This document shows positions 24,919-34,072 of a stretch of DNA of 57,105 bases, piece after piece (the stretch's first letter is position 1; each line of letters opens with the position of its first letter). Origin of the DNA: Deltaproteobacteria bacterium. Lineage in GTDB: Bacteria; Desulfobacterota; RBG-13-43-22. The notes under the pieces were generated by a model, which saw only the letters and a list, made by a program, of their open reading frames with translations, made no database searches and was not told where the DNA came from. The DNA lies in NCBI GenBank assembly GCA_016208255.1, contig JACQYK010000083.1, positions 1 to 57,105 of the forward strand. The letters run 5' to 3'. The position numbers and the translations under genes were made by a program.

Positions 24919-25632
24919 ATGACCAAAAAAAGTTGTCTGCCGTTTTTATTGGGAGGGATGGGCATTGGTTTGATGCTGGTTTCTTGTGCCGCTCCGACCA
25001 AATTTTCCAAGGAGATGCCCCCTCATTATGTAAGAGATCGAGAAAATAAAATGGAACCCCGGACCAAGGGTTCTTTGTGGCGTGATTCGGCCGGACTATT
25101 TGAAGACAGGAAGGCCAGGGGACTGAATGACCTGGTAACGATCAAGATCATTGAAACCTCAGCCGCTTCTAAAAAAGCGGATACGGCCACCAGCCGGGAA
25201 TCCAGTATCGATTTTGGAATTGACAGTTTGTTGGGTATTCCTTTGAAATACGAATGGTCTGGCATCTTTACTCCAGGTAGTTCCGGCTCCCTAATCCCAC
25301 AGGTCAAAGGCACGGCCCAAAATGAATTTACCGGATCAGGCAATACAACCCGGGAGGGCAGCCTGGTGGCTACCATCACCGCCCGGGTGGTGGATGTTCT
25401 TCCCAACGGCAATTTTATTATTGAGTCGAGGAAGGATATCACCGTTAACCGGGAGAAACAGATTCTATTATTAAGAGGGGTCATCCGTCCTGACGATATC
25501 GCCTCTGACAATACCATTCTAAGCAATTATATAGCTAATGCCGAAATGATCTACACCGGTGACGGAGTAATTAATGAGAAGCAGGGCCAGGGGTGGATGG
25601 TCAGGTTTTGGGATTGGGTATGGCCTTTTTAG
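24919..25632 (+). CDS. flgH: Flagellar L-ring lipoprotein FlgH
   Basis: FlgH forms the L ring in the outer membrane. The start ATG 24919 lies behind GGGAGGAAA and gives a lipoprotein signal with lipobox LVSC (lipidated Cys at residue 23); an earlier in-frame ATG at 24838 would spoil the signal. The mature protein has the family blocks GSLWRDSAGLFEDRKARGLNDLVTIKI (shown in part), RVVDVLPNGNFIIESRKDI and the C-terminal GDGVINEKQGQGWMVRFWDW. It is 237 residues. It is evidence for an outer membrane. Confidence 0.95.
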   Translation: MTKKSCLPFLLGGMGIGLMLVSCAAPTKFSKEMPPHYVRDRENKMEPRTKGSLWRDSAGLFEDRKARGLNDLVTIKIIETSAASKKADTATSRESSIDFGIDSLLGIPLKYEWSGIFTPGSSGSLIPQVKGTAQNEFTGSGNTTREGSLVATITARVVDVLPNGNFIIESRKDITVNREKQILLLRGVIRPDDIASDNTILSNYIANAEMIYTGDGVINEKQGQGWMVRFWDWVWPF

Positions 25633-25737
25633 TATGAAAACAGATCTCGAGCCTACCAGCCAATTTTCATGATTTATAGTGTCAGGCCCCTGCCGGGGCC
25701 TGGCGGTTTAATTAACAAACCGATGAGAACGGATATT

Positions 25738-26850
25738 ATGAAGATCGAACGCCGTTGTTTATTTTTGTTGGCCGGGTTGTTTATTTTAGGGGGGGTCCTG
25801 GCTCCTTCCTGGATCGGGGCGGAACGCATCAAAGATATCGCCAGTCTGGAAGGGGCCAGGGAGAATCAGTTGCTCGGATATGGTTTAGTGGTCGGGTTGA
25901 ACGGCACCGGGGATAAAGGGCTGGCCACCATGCAAAGTATTACTAATATGTTGGCCAGAATGGGAATGACCGTCAATGCCAAGGATATTCAAGCTAAAAA
26001 CGCCGCAGCGGTGATCGTCACGGCCACTTTACCGGCCTTTCCCAAGCCCGGAATCAGGATCGATGCCGTCGTTTCAGCTATGGGAGATGCAAAAAATCTA
26101 CAGGGCGGGACCCTTCTTCTAACCCCGCTTAAAGGCCCGGACCAAAAAGTCTACGGGATAGCCCAAGGCCCTATCTCCTTAGGGGGGTTCGGGGCTGCCT
26201 CCGGGGGGTCATCCGTACAAAAAAACCATCCCACGGCCGGAAGAATTCCCAATGGGGCCATTATTGAACGGGGACTGGAAGTCCCGCTAAAAAATGGGGA
26301 CGACATTCATATCATACTTCATCGCCCTGATTTTACAACCGCTTTTCAAGTGTCTCAAACCATCAACCGGAAAATGGGGGGAGAATATGCCGAGGCCGTG
26401 GATCCCTCTTTGATTAAAGTGAGGATGCCCGCTGACTTTTTAGGTGGTCCGATGGGTTTTATCACCCAGGTTGAAACCCTGGAGGTTTATATAGACACCC
26501 TGGCTAAAGTCATCATCAATGAGAGAACCGGGACCGTGGTCATGGGCGATAGGATCCGCATATCCCCGGTGGCCATATCCCACGGAAACCTGACCATAGA
26601 AGTTTCCACTAATTATAAAGTCTCTCAACCGTTACCTTTTGCTCCTGACGGCGCCAAAACCGTAGTGGTCCCGCAAACGAAAATGGAGGTGAAAGAACAA
26701 AAATCTTCATTGATAGAAGTATCCGGTGTGACTCTGGGTGAAGTAGTCCGGGCCCTTAATTCCCTGGGAGTAACTCCGAGAGATCTTATTGCCATTGTCC
26801 AAGCCCTTAGAAGTGCCGGAGCCCTCAAAGTTGAATTGGAGATAATATGA
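25738..26850 (+). CDS. flgI: Flagellar P-ring protein FlgI
   Basis: FlgI forms the P ring in the peptidoglycan layer. From ATG 25738 the product is 370 residues with a signal peptide (RRCLFLLAGLFILGGVLAP) cleaved near IGA. Family motifs include IKDIASLEGARENQLLGYGL, VVGLNGTGDKG and the C-terminal ALNSLGVTPRDLIAIVQALR. An earlier in-frame start (25669) would put ~20 polar residues before the signal and is unlikely. It overlaps flgJ by 4 bases. Confidence 0.95.
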   Translation: MKIERRCLFLLAGLFILGGVLAPSWIGAERIKDIASLEGARENQLLGYGLVVGLNGTGDKGLATMQSITNMLARMGMTVNAKDIQAKNAAAVIVTATLPAFPKPGIRIDAVVSAMGDAKNLQGGTLLLTPLKGPDQKVYGIAQGPISLGGFGAASGGSSVQKNHPTAGRIPNGAIIERGLEVPLKNGDDIHIILHRPDFTTAFQVSQTINRKMGGEYAEAVDPSLIKVRMPADFLGGPMGFITQVETLEVYIDTLAKVIINERTGTVVMGDRIRISPVAISHGNLTIEVSTNYKVSQPLPFAPDGAKTVVVPQTKMEVKEQKSSLIEVSGVTLGEVVRALNSLGVTPRDLIAIVQALRSAGALKVELEII

Positions 26851-27230
26851 CCTTAGAAGCCCTTTCCACCCTATCCAGATCAAAAGACTGGAAAGAGACC
26901 TCTATCGGGAAGGTTGGAAATCCAGCGGATTCCGTTGACAAAGATTTGTCCAAAGACCGCCTCAAGGGGGCGGTCAAGGATCTGGAAGCCCTTTTTTTTT
27001 ACGAGATATTGAAGGAGATGAGACAGTCGACCCAGGGAGGGTTCCTGGGAAAGGGAATGGGTAATGACCTCTATGGCAGTCTTTTTGATATGGAAATGGC
27101 CAAATTGTTTGCCGGTCGGGGGCTCGGTCTCGGACAAATAATTTTGAAGCAAATTGAAAGGCGGGGAGAAAATGGGCCGGAAAATCCATCTTCAACTCCG
27201 AAAGAGCTCAAAGGGCCCCCCTCTGGTTAA
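26847..27230 (+). CDS. flgJ: Rod-binding protein FlgJ, muramidase-less form
   Basis: FlgJ is the rod cap. This 127-residue protein contains only the N-terminal rod-binding domain (LKGAVKDLEALFFYEILKEM, LYGSLFDMEMAKLFAGRGLG) and lacks the C-terminal peptidoglycan hydrolase domain of enterobacterial FlgJ, as is usual in many non-enteric bacteria. A separate hydrolase would be needed elsewhere. It overlaps flgI by 4 bases and is followed by a 159-bp gap with a sigma-28-like promoter. Confidence 0.92.
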   Translation: MTLEALSTLSRSKDWKETSIGKVGNPADSVDKDLSKDRLKGAVKDLEALFFYEILKEMRQSTQGGFLGKGMGNDLYGSLFDMEMAKLFAGRGLGLGQIILKQIERRGENGPENPSSTPKELKGPPSG

Positions 27231-27323
27231 GTTTCAGCAAAGTGACCTGGGATGATATATGGTGTTTTATTAAACTTACACCCTAAAATATGGTGGAATC
27301 ATGACCTTGGTAGCAGTTTTAAT

Positions 27324-27351
27324 TAAAGATTTTTTCCGAAGGTGTCGATAC
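27324..27351 (+). promoter_or_regulatory. Sigma-28-like promoter upstream of flgM
   Basis: TAAAGATT (27324-27331) and GTCGATAC (27344-27351) resemble the FliA consensus TAAAGTTT / GCCGATAA, with the spacer one base longer than ideal. It lies 38 bases before flgM, where a late-class promoter for flgM-N-K-L is expected. Confidence 0.55.
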
Positions 27352-27389
27352 AGAAGCAGGATTGAACATTTTATTATAGGAGGACGGTC

Positions 27390-27683
27390 ATGAAAGTTGA
27401 AGGGCGGAGACCACCCGAGACCCTGGAGGTTCAGTTGCGGGCTCAGAAACCGGGCAAACGGGAAACAATACCAGGGGTCAGTGAAAATACCCAATCAATC
27501 AATAAATCAGATCAGGTCCATATCTCAGAAAAAGCCAAGAAGATTGAAGAGTTAAGGCAGGTCATCCATCAACTGCCGGAGATACGGGCGGACAAGGTTG
27601 AAGCCTTAAAAAAGGCGATCCAGGAAGGCCGTTATCAAGTGGATTCCTTGAAGGTCGCCGGGAAAATTTTGGAAGAAATTTAA
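27390..27683 (+). CDS. flgM: Anti-sigma-28 factor FlgM
   Basis: FlgM binds FliA and is exported when the hook is finished. The 97-residue product has the typical disordered N-terminus, the motif KSDQVHISEKAKKIEELRQ and the C-terminal sigma-binding helices (LPEIRADKVEALKKAIQEG and YQVDSLKVAGKILEEI). The start follows TATAGGAGGACGGTC. It is directly followed by flgN with no gap, and is preceded by a sigma-28-like promoter, giving the usual autoregulatory loop. Confidence 0.95.
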   Translation: MKVEGRRPPETLEVQLRAQKPGKRETIPGVSENTQSINKSDQVHISEKAKKIEELRQVIHQLPEIRADKVEALKKAIQEGRYQVDSLKVAGKILEEI

Positions 27684-28163
27684 ATGGCACTGCTTGAGGC
27701 AATTAAAAAGATCCTTGTTGAGCAGGTTCAGGGATGCCGTCTGTTATTGGAGCTTTTACAAAGGGAGAAAATCTGCCTGGTCAACCTCCAAATGGATGAG
27801 ATCGAAGCCCTGACCAAGGAAAAAGACATCCTGGTTCTCAAGCTCAGGCTTCTGGAAGAAGAGAGAGGGCGTCTCTTAGACCGATTTGCCCTGGAAAATT
27901 TTTCGGACCTTCCTGACCAAGGACCTGCTATTCAGAAAATTGGTCTTTTAAAACTGAGCGAACTTACCGGGGACATAATTTTCCAAGAAATTCGCTCCAA
28001 ACTGGTTTCCTTATCCCAAGGTATCAAGGAGTTGAATGACTTAAATAGAGTTATGATCGACCGGACTTTGGGTTTCTTAAAAAAGAATAATCAATTTCTG
28101 GGGTTAGTATATCCAGGAACAGCCAAGGGTGAAAAAGGCAGACTCCTTTCAAGGGAAATGTAA
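27684..28163 (+). CDS. flgN: Flagellar export chaperone FlgN
   Basis: FlgN chaperones FlgK and FlgL before export. The 159-residue protein is helical and charged, with the family's LLELLQREKICLVNLQMDEI followed by LTKEKDILVLKLRLLEEER, and is of normal length. It starts immediately after the flgM stop and ends immediately before flgK. FlgN sequences are variable; the position between flgM and flgK is strong support. Confidence 0.92.
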   Translation: MALLEAIKKILVEQVQGCRLLLELLQREKICLVNLQMDEIEALTKEKDILVLKLRLLEEERGRLLDRFALENFSDLPDQGPAIQKIGLLKLSELTGDIIFQEIRSKLVSLSQGIKELNDLNRVMIDRTLGFLKKNNQFLGLVYPGTAKGEKGRLLSREM

Positions 28164-29801
28164 ATGAGCATAACGGGCATTATCAATATCGGAAGAACGC
28201 TCTTAACGGCCAGTCAGGCTCAACTAGGTGTTACCAGTCATAATATTGCCAATGCCAATTCTCCCGGCTATAGCCGCCAGGAAGTGATATTGGAGGTTTC
28301 CACCCCCTTGAACATGGCCCAAGGATTCGTGGGCCGAGGGGTAACGGTCGCCGGGATCAAAAGGCATTACGATAGCCTTCTCGCCAACCAGATTGTCGGT
28401 TACCAACAGGATTATGGGAAATCGTCTACCCTGAGCCAAACCCTGACCGGGATCGAGCAGCTTTTCAATGAAGCCCAGAATCTGGGATTGTCCAAACCAT
28501 TAACGGAATATTTTAATGCCTGGCAGGGGGTGGCTTCCAATCCGGAAGGTTTGACGGAAAGGAACCTTCTTCTTCAAAAATCGGAGGCCCTGGTCCTTTC
28601 CGCTCAAAGAATTGAACAGGGGATCACGGACATCCTGAAGCATACTGAGGAAGGGATTGCCGATATAACCGGCCAGATCAATTCTCTGGCTTCAAAGATC
28701 GCCCGGTTAAACGACCAGATAATCCAGTTCGAGGCCGGATCGACCGGCAATGGGGCCAACGACCTGAAGGATCAGCGGGATGTCCTCTTTAAAGAGCTGG
28801 GTAACCTGGTCGAGTTGTCTTCCTGGGAGGATAAAACCGACGGCTCCCTTACGGTGACTGTCGGTATGAGAACCCTGATCAGCGGCAGTAAGGCCAATAC
28901 CCTTTCAGCGGTCTATAATCTGGAAGGGAATTATTCCCTCCAATTGGATGGACAGGATATTACCTCCAGGATCACCAAGGGTGAGATGGGGGGGCTGTTG
29001 TCCGCCCGCCAGGAAATTACCGGCACCGCCCTATATGACCTTAGAAAATTGATGGCCACCCTGACCTATGCGGTTAATTTCCATCACGCCCAGGGCTTTG
29101 GTCTGGATGGGTCCACCGGCAGCCATTTTTTTAATCCCAACGAATTGACGGTCAGGAATTATGCCGCCGAGGCCGTCCTGACGGCCTCCATTCCTGCCGC
29201 CACCGACCCTTCCAATTTGAACCTGGAGGAATATACGGTCAGTTTTAATGGGTTAAGCTATGAAATTTATAATTCAAATACCGGAATATTAAAAACCTCC
29301 GGGGTTTATGACCCGGACGGGACAACGATCAATGTGGGAGGGATTCAGCTGGAAATCAGCGGAGCGGTTACTGAGCAGGACAGTTTCAAAGTAAGTCCTT
29401 TATCGACCGCTGTTTCCCATTTGGGCACGGCGGTCACTTCAGCGCCAACCATTGCCGCCTCCGGAACTTTGGCCGGTCTTCCAGGAGACAATACCAAGGC
29501 CTTGACACTGGCAGGTTTGCTGGATAGCCAGCTCACCTCAAATTCAGGTAGTTTAGCAGATTTTTATCGAGGTCTGATCTCCCGGATCGCAACCGACAGC
29601 CGGGCCGCCTCGGATGAGCTGGAGTTTACGGATAATTTTTTGAACGAGCTGAACACCCGTCGAGATTCCATTTCCGGTGTCAATCTGGATGATGAAGCGG
29701 CCAATTTACTCCGATTCCAGCGCGCCTATCAGGCCGGAGCTCAATTGATAAAAACAGCTGACGAAATATATCAAACTATATTGAATATACTGAATAATTA
29801 A
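28164..29801 (+). CDS. flgK: Hook-filament junction protein FlgK
   Basis: FlgK (HAP1) joins the hook to the filament. The 545-residue protein has the rod/hook N-terminal motif (VTSHNIANANSPGYSRQEV), a long helical N-terminal region, a variable middle and the C-terminal SGVNLDDEAANLLRFQRAYQ. The start ATG at 28164 abuts the flgN stop. flgL follows after 18 bases. No abnormality was seen. Confidence 0.96.
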   Translation: MSITGIINIGRTLLTASQAQLGVTSHNIANANSPGYSRQEVILEVSTPLNMAQGFVGRGVTVAGIKRHYDSLLANQIVGYQQDYGKSSTLSQTLTGIEQLFNEAQNLGLSKPLTEYFNAWQGVASNPEGLTERNLLLQKSEALVLSAQRIEQGITDILKHTEEGIADITGQINSLASKIARLNDQIIQFEAGSTGNGANDLKDQRDVLFKELGNLVELSSWEDKTDGSLTVTVGMRTLISGSKANTLSAVYNLEGNYSLQLDGQDITSRITKGEMGGLLSARQEITGTALYDLRKLMATLTYAVNFHHAQGFGLDGSTGSHFFNPNELTVRNYAAEAVLTASIPAATDPSNLNLEEYTVSFNGLSYEIYNSNTGILKTSGVYDPDGTTINVGGIQLEISGAVTEQDSFKVSPLSTAVSHLGTAVTSAPTIAASGTLAGLPGDNTKALTLAGLLDSQLTSNSGSLADFYRGLISRIATDSRAASDELEFTDNFLNELNTRRDSISGVNLDDEAANLLRFQRAYQAGAQLIKTADEIYQTILNILNN

Positions 29802-29819
29802 GGCAAGGATCGAATTCCA

Positions 29820-30917
29820 ATGCGGATAGCCTCTGTCATGCTTTACAATCAATTGGCCCGGTCACTGAATGATAATCTCACCGATTTGATTGAAAAGAAT
29901 AATCGTTTGGCCAGTGGTAAAAAGATAAGCAAACCGTCCGAAAACGTGCTGGGAACCATTAAGGCCATGGATTATAAGCTTTCCATCGACCGCAATGACC
30001 AGTATCAAACCAACCTGAGTCAGGCCAACACTTTCTTGGATTACAATGACAAAATTCTGGGCCAGGTTTCGAATACCTTGGGGAGCTTGAAAGAACTAAT
30101 TTATTCCGGGGGACTTTCTTCTGGAACGGCGGAAGATCGGGCCACCTATGCCAGACAAGCCGAGAGTTTAAGAGATTATCTTCTGGACCTCTCCAACAGT
30201 AAATTTAATAATCGTTATATTTTTTCCGGATTTCAATCCGATCAAAAGGCCTATGAATATGATTCCGTCAATCATGTCTATGCCTATCAGGGGGACAGCG
30301 GCCAACTTAAACTGCCCATTGATAATACCATGGTCCAGACGATTAATTTCGTCGGCAGCAGTCCCGATTCATCCATTTCTACCACCTTCAGTTATTCGGT
30401 ACCGGTCCCGGAAACGATCACTTTGTCAGACGGAAGTGTAGTCACCTATTCGGCGGCCCTGGTTCAGCCCGCGAACGCCACGACCATCCAGGTCGAGATT
30501 ACCCACCCCGATCATCCCGGCGATCCGGATTATGAAGACAGCTTTACTTTTTCCAATGTCATGGATGTGGCCAATCTCATGAGCCAGGCCTGGCAATATC
30601 AGGATGTGGACGGCAGCGTCTTGAGCGAGTCCAAATCCATGAACCGACTCCAAGCCCTTTCCCACCCTCTGGATAAGGCCGGGAAACAGCTCTTATCAGT
30701 TCAGGCCGAATCGGGTATCAGGCAAGTTCATCTTAAGGATCAAGAGTCCCGACTCAAATCCGGCACCCTGAGTCTCCAAAATGCACTGACCCAAACCGAA
30801 GATGCGGATATGAACGAGACGGCCATCGAGATCACGAAAATCACGACTACCCTGGAAGCGCTGCGCATGTCCGCGTCCAATATTCTGGCACAATCCTTGT
30901 TTGATTTTTTGTTCTAA
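29820..30917 (+). CDS. flgL: Hook-filament junction protein FlgL
   Basis: FlgL (HAP3) sits between FlgK and the filament. The 365-residue protein has flagellin-like N-terminal helices (NNRLASGKKISKPSENVLGT), the motif RYIFSGFQSDQKAY and a C-terminal helical half ending LEALRMSASNILAQSLFDFL. It ends the flgM-N-K-L operon. No csrA, fliW, flagellin or fliD gene follows in the window, so those lie elsewhere. Confidence 0.95.
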   Translation: MRIASVMLYNQLARSLNDNLTDLIEKNNRLASGKKISKPSENVLGTIKAMDYKLSIDRNDQYQTNLSQANTFLDYNDKILGQVSNTLGSLKELIYSGGLSSGTAEDRATYARQAESLRDYLLDLSNSKFNNRYIFSGFQSDQKAYEYDSVNHVYAYQGDSGQLKLPIDNTMVQTINFVGSSPDSSISTTFSYSVPVPETITLSDGSVVTYSAALVQPANATTIQVEITHPDHPGDPDYEDSFTFSNVMDVANLMSQAWQYQDVDGSVLSESKSMNRLQALSHPLDKAGKQLLSVQAESGIRQVHLKDQESRLKSGTLSLQNALTQTEDADMNETAIEITKITTTLEALRMSASNILAQSLFDFLF

Positions 30918-31126
30918 GGGATCTGGGTGGCCGTTAAAGATATCTCTAAAGACCGAGCAAGGTATAGCGAAAATTACCGGCGACTGGTTACCGTGGGGAA
31001 ATCAAGGCCCTTTTATCTTCAACTGGCAACCTGCCCCGGGTAGCAGGCCTAATACCTTCCTCCGACGGCTGCGGATAAGATTCATTTCCTCCTTTAATAA
31101 ATATCCCTGTCTTTCCGAAAAACTTC

Positions 31127-31153
31127 TAAAGTTTTACTGGTTTTGACCGATAG
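31127..31153 (+). promoter_or_regulatory. Strong sigma-28 promoter for the motility-control operon
   Basis: TAAAGTTT-N11-ACCGATAG matches the FliA consensus TAAAGTTT-N11-GCCGATAA at 14 of 16 defined positions with exact spacing. It lies ~42 bases before the 62-codon gene at 31195, in a 277-bp region (30918-31194) that otherwise shows no gene I can support. Confidence 0.8.
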
Positions 31154-31194
31154 AAAGTATAAGGTGAAAAGCACCCAGACCAGGGAGGAACCAG

Positions 31195-31383
31195 ATGTCA
31201 ACCCCACCCGTAAGCTTTCCTGAATTTATCCGTTTTTATGTGAGAGTAGCCCGACTTAAACCTAATTCATTGGTGGATCGAACCCAGAACAAAAGTGATT
31301 TAATGGATATTTCGGCAGAGGCCAAAAAAAAGCTTGTTTTTAAACAGGCCTTCAACGAAGTTTTGGAAAAAATAAGGAAATAA
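31195..31383 (+). CDS. 62-residue protein with a FlgM-like segment
   Basis: The start ATG 31195 follows AGGGAGGAACCAG and lies behind the best sigma-28 promoter in the window. The product has a segment TQNKSDLMDISAEAKKK (about 34-50) that resembles the FlgM segment TQSINKSDQVHISEKAKKI. It lacks FlgM's two sigma-binding C-terminal helices, ending after FNEVLEKIRK. It may be an exported or FliA-touching peptide, or simply a fragment of that family; I cannot decide. It is followed by the response-regulator genes in the same direction. Confidence 0.75.
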   Translation: MSTPPVSFPEFIRFYVRVARLKPNSLVDRTQNKSDLMDISAEAKKKLVFKQAFNEVLEKIRK

Positions 31384-31415
31384 CCGAGGGAAAGGGCACC
31401 CCGCCTATCGGATTT

Positions 31416-31991
31416 TTGATGAAGAAAAATCAAATCAAAATTTTGGTGGCTGATGATGATGAAATTGTCCGAGAGGTTATCCTCTCTCTTTTGAGCAGCG
31501 AGGGGTATATGGTCCGGGCGGCGAAAGACGGATTGGAGGCTATAAAAATCCTGAAAACGGAAAACATCAATATGGTTATGACCGATCTCAGGATGCCCGG
31601 CGCCGATGGGATCGAGGTCCTTAAGGAAGCTATAAAAATAGACCCGGATCGGGCGGTGATTATCCTGACGGCCTATGGGACCCTGGATACCGCTTTGAAG
31701 GCCATCCGGGAAGGGGCCTATGATTACATGACCAAACCTTTTAAAATGGAAGAAATGATCATTCGGGTCAATAATGCCTACGAAAGGACCCTTTTGGTGA
31801 TCAAGATGAAGGCGATGGTCAAATCCTTGCGTGAAATCCTGGCCAATATGATGCTCTTTAAGGAGGGCGAAAATAATCATAACCGGCTGGCCGTGGATTG
31901 GGTGGAACATATAGAGCAACTTAGGCAAATGGAAATTATTGATAAAGACGAAGCCTCGTTGATAAAGGAAAGACTGATCGGTGAATGGTAA
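31416..31991 (+). CDS. Single-domain response regulator with C-terminal helical extension
   Basis: The 191-residue protein has a CheY-like receiver: acidic pocket ADDDE (11-15), phospho-acceptor Asp56 in MTDLRMPG, the Thr of ILTAYG and Lys106 in MTKPF. After residue ~120 comes a helical, charged extension of ~70 residues without a known DNA-binding domain. It overlaps the HD-GYP gene by 11 bases. Its operon mates suggest control of motility or c-di-GMP signalling. A weak ribosome site (GAGGGAAAGG) lies ~25 bases before the start. The exact target is unknown. Confidence 0.88.
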   Translation: MMKKNQIKILVADDDEIVREVILSLLSSEGYMVRAAKDGLEAIKILKTENINMVMTDLRMPGADGIEVLKEAIKIDPDRAVIILTAYGTLDTALKAIREGAYDYMTKPFKMEEMIIRVNNAYERTLLVIKMKAMVKSLREILANMMLFKEGENNHNRLAVDWVEHIEQLRQMEIIDKDEASLIKERLIGEW

Positions 31992-33507
31992 CAAGTTTTT
32001 AATCATTGACGATGATCCGCTAACCAGACAATTACTGTCTGATATCCTGTGCAGTATTGAAGGTTACAGAACCGACGAGGCCCCGAACGGAATGGTCGGA
32101 ATCCAGGAGGTGAAAGCCAACGATTATGATATTGTTTTTACCGATCTGACCATGCCGGAACTAAACGGACTGGGGGTCTTGAAAGAGATCCAGAAGATCA
32201 ATCCTTATCTTCCGGTAGTCGTGGTCACCGGGATGTCGACTATTGACGTAGCTATCAATGTTATGAAGGAAGGAGCCAATGATTTCATCACCAAGCCTTT
32301 CAAAATAAAAACGATCACTTCGACGGTGGAAAGAATTTTGGGCGAAAAACGCCTTCTGAACCGGTTGGGTTTAAAAGGAAATGATCGGGAATCCATAGAA
32401 CGACTCAATGCTGAATTGTTTAAGAAACTGCAAAATATCAATCTCCTTCAGGCCATCCATGCCGAGCTGGACTCCTTATATGACAATAATAAAATCTATT
32501 CGGCCATTGTGACCATGGCTACCAAGCTCCTGATGGTCCGGGAGGCCTCCTTCGGAATTATTGAGGACGGTTACCTGAAAGTCAAAAAAACTATCGGGAC
32601 CAAAGAGCGGGATATTGCCATCGGCGACACCTTTTTTGAATCCATTCTGAAAACCAGGAACTATTACTTGGCCAATCTGGGAGAAAAAAATCCACACACC
32701 GGTGAACCTCTCGCCTATCCTTTCCTCTCTATTCCTTTTGTGATAAAAGACGTCGTCTTCGGCTTGTTGAGCCTGGCGAACAAGGTCGATGGCTCCTCGT
32801 TTACCGATGATGATATCTCTCTGGCTTTGACCCTGGTTAACAAAACGGCCCTCCGAATCGAAAACAACGTCCTCTATGAAATCATTTATAACAATTTAGT
32901 GAACAGCCTGAAAGCCCTGGTCATAAGTATTGACGCCCGAGATCCGTACACCCGATTTCATTCCGAAAGGGTAACCGCCTATGCCCTGCAAATCGCCGAG
33001 ATTTTAAACCTTTCCGAGGATGAAAAGGATGCCATCAAATTCGGCGGCTACCTGCATGATATAGGCAAAATCGGGGTTAAGGACCGTATATTATTAAAGG
33101 CCGGTCCTTTAACCCAATCAGAATTAGATCAGGTCCGCCAGCATCCGATTATCGGCGATAATATCATTCGGCCCTTAAAGTTTTTTCCCAAAGAACAGGA
33201 AATTATTCGCTACCACCATGAGCGGTACGATGGAACCGGTTATCCGGAAGGGTTGGCCGGGGAACAAATTCCTCTTCTGGCCCGGATTCTGGCCATGGCC
33301 GATTCTTATCATGCGATGACCTCCTCCCGCCCCTATCGAAAAGCCATGACCCATGACCAGGCCATAGCGGAAATTAAAAGGGGTGTCAATTCACAGTTTG
33401 ACGGGAAAATCCTGGAGGCCTTCTTACAAACCCCGGTGGGGAAAGGGGAAGAGACCAAGAAAAACAAGCCGGGTATTTTGGAATCAGGTGCTGAAAATGC
33501 CAGCTGA
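31981..33507 (+). CDS. Receiver-GAF-HD-GYP protein (likely c-di-GMP phosphodiesterase)
   Basis: HD-GYP proteins hydrolyse c-di-GMP. The 508-residue protein has an N-terminal receiver (Asp55 in FTDLTMPE, Lys in FITKPF), a GAF-like middle domain (about 165-310) and a C-terminal HD-GYP domain. The latter carries metal-binding HDIGK (His359-Asp360) and HHERYDGTGYP (from His412), both intact, so the enzyme should be active. The start is GTG 31981, overlapping the previous gene by 11 bases. It shares an operon with a PilZ protein, a c-di-GMP receptor family, and with motAB, linking c-di-GMP to motor control. It overlaps the PilZ gene by 11 bases. Confidence 0.95.
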   Translation: MNGNKFLIIDDDPLTRQLLSDILCSIEGYRTDEAPNGMVGIQEVKANDYDIVFTDLTMPELNGLGVLKEIQKINPYLPVVVVTGMSTIDVAINVMKEGANDFITKPFKIKTITSTVERILGEKRLLNRLGLKGNDRESIERLNAELFKKLQNINLLQAIHAELDSLYDNNKIYSAIVTMATKLLMVREASFGIIEDGYLKVKKTIGTKERDIAIGDTFFESILKTRNYYLANLGEKNPHTGEPLAYPFLSIPFVIKDVVFGLLSLANKVDGSSFTDDDISLALTLVNKTALRIENNVLYEIIYNNLVNSLKALVISIDARDPYTRFHSERVTAYALQIAEILNLSEDEKDAIKFGGYLHDIGKIGVKDRILLKAGPLTQSELDQVRQHPIIGDNIIRPLKFFPKEQEIIRYHHERYDGTGYPEGLAGEQIPLLARILAMADSYHAMTSSRPYRKAMTHDQAIAEIKRGVNSQFDGKILEAFLQTPVGKGEETKKNKPGILESGAENAS

Positions 33508-34072
33508 AACTAATCGAACAAAATCCGCCCAGGGGGAACGAAGAGAATCGTTTCGAATCAACGATACCCTGCCGCTTATTATACGGAAGATCGAAGAAGA
33601 TACTCCTTTTTCCGAACCCGAAAGAGGGGTTGATGATCCTCAGGCCCTATCCCCCGCGGTCCTGGAAAAGGAAAATATTTCTCCCCTCCTTTGGAAAATG
33701 CTGGTCCGGCTCGATAGAAAACTTGACCGGGTTCTGGAAAAAATCCCGGTTGATCTATTAAACACCAAGGCGCAGCCGGTCAATCTCAGTTCAACCGGAA
33801 TGAAGATTAAAGTCAAAAAGAGGTTGTCCCCCGCTGAATCCGTCAGGATCAAAATGCTTTTACCTACCCTGCCGGTCCGAGAACTGGATATCCTTGGTCA
33901 GGTCGTCCGTATTGAGTCTTTACCCGGAGGTGATTTTGAAGTGGCGTTGCATTTCCTTGAGATGGATGATAAGGTCAGAGATGAGATTATCCTTTACACC
34001 ATAAACCAGCAAAGGAAAACCATCGCTGCTCAGAGACAAAAAAGGGGTCACGATGAATCAGACAAAGGATAA
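33497..34072 (+). CDS. PilZ-domain protein
   Basis: PilZ domains bind c-di-GMP. The 191-residue protein starts best at ATG 33497 (MPAETNRT), 11 bases inside the previous gene; the frame is open further upstream but that part is a shadow of the HD-GYP gene. An RRESFR-type motif lies near residues 15-20, and an NLSSTGMKI motif (the D/NxSxxG element) near 97-105. The two motifs are further apart than in a minimal PilZ domain, with a Glu/Asp-rich helical insertion between them. It overlaps the kinase-like gene by 20 bases. Being next to motAB, it could act as a YcgR-like motor brake, which is inference. Confidence 0.82.
   Translation: MPAETNRTKSAQGERRESFRINDTLPLIIRKIEEDTPFSEPERGVDDPQALSPAVLEKENISPLLWKMLVRLDRKLDRVLEKIPVDLLNTKAQPVNLSSTGMKIKVKKRLSPAESVRIKMLLPTLPVRELDILGQVVRIESLPGGDFEVALHFLEMDDKVRDEIILYTINQQRKTIAAQRQKRGHDESDKG

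Noticed and set aside
30918-31126. A possible c-di-GMP riboswitch before the HD-GYP operon, and an 81-codon frame (30901-31146)
   Set aside because: I looked for the GEMM core elements and did not find them in order. The frame overlaps flgL and reaches into the sigma-28 promoter, with no family resemblance.
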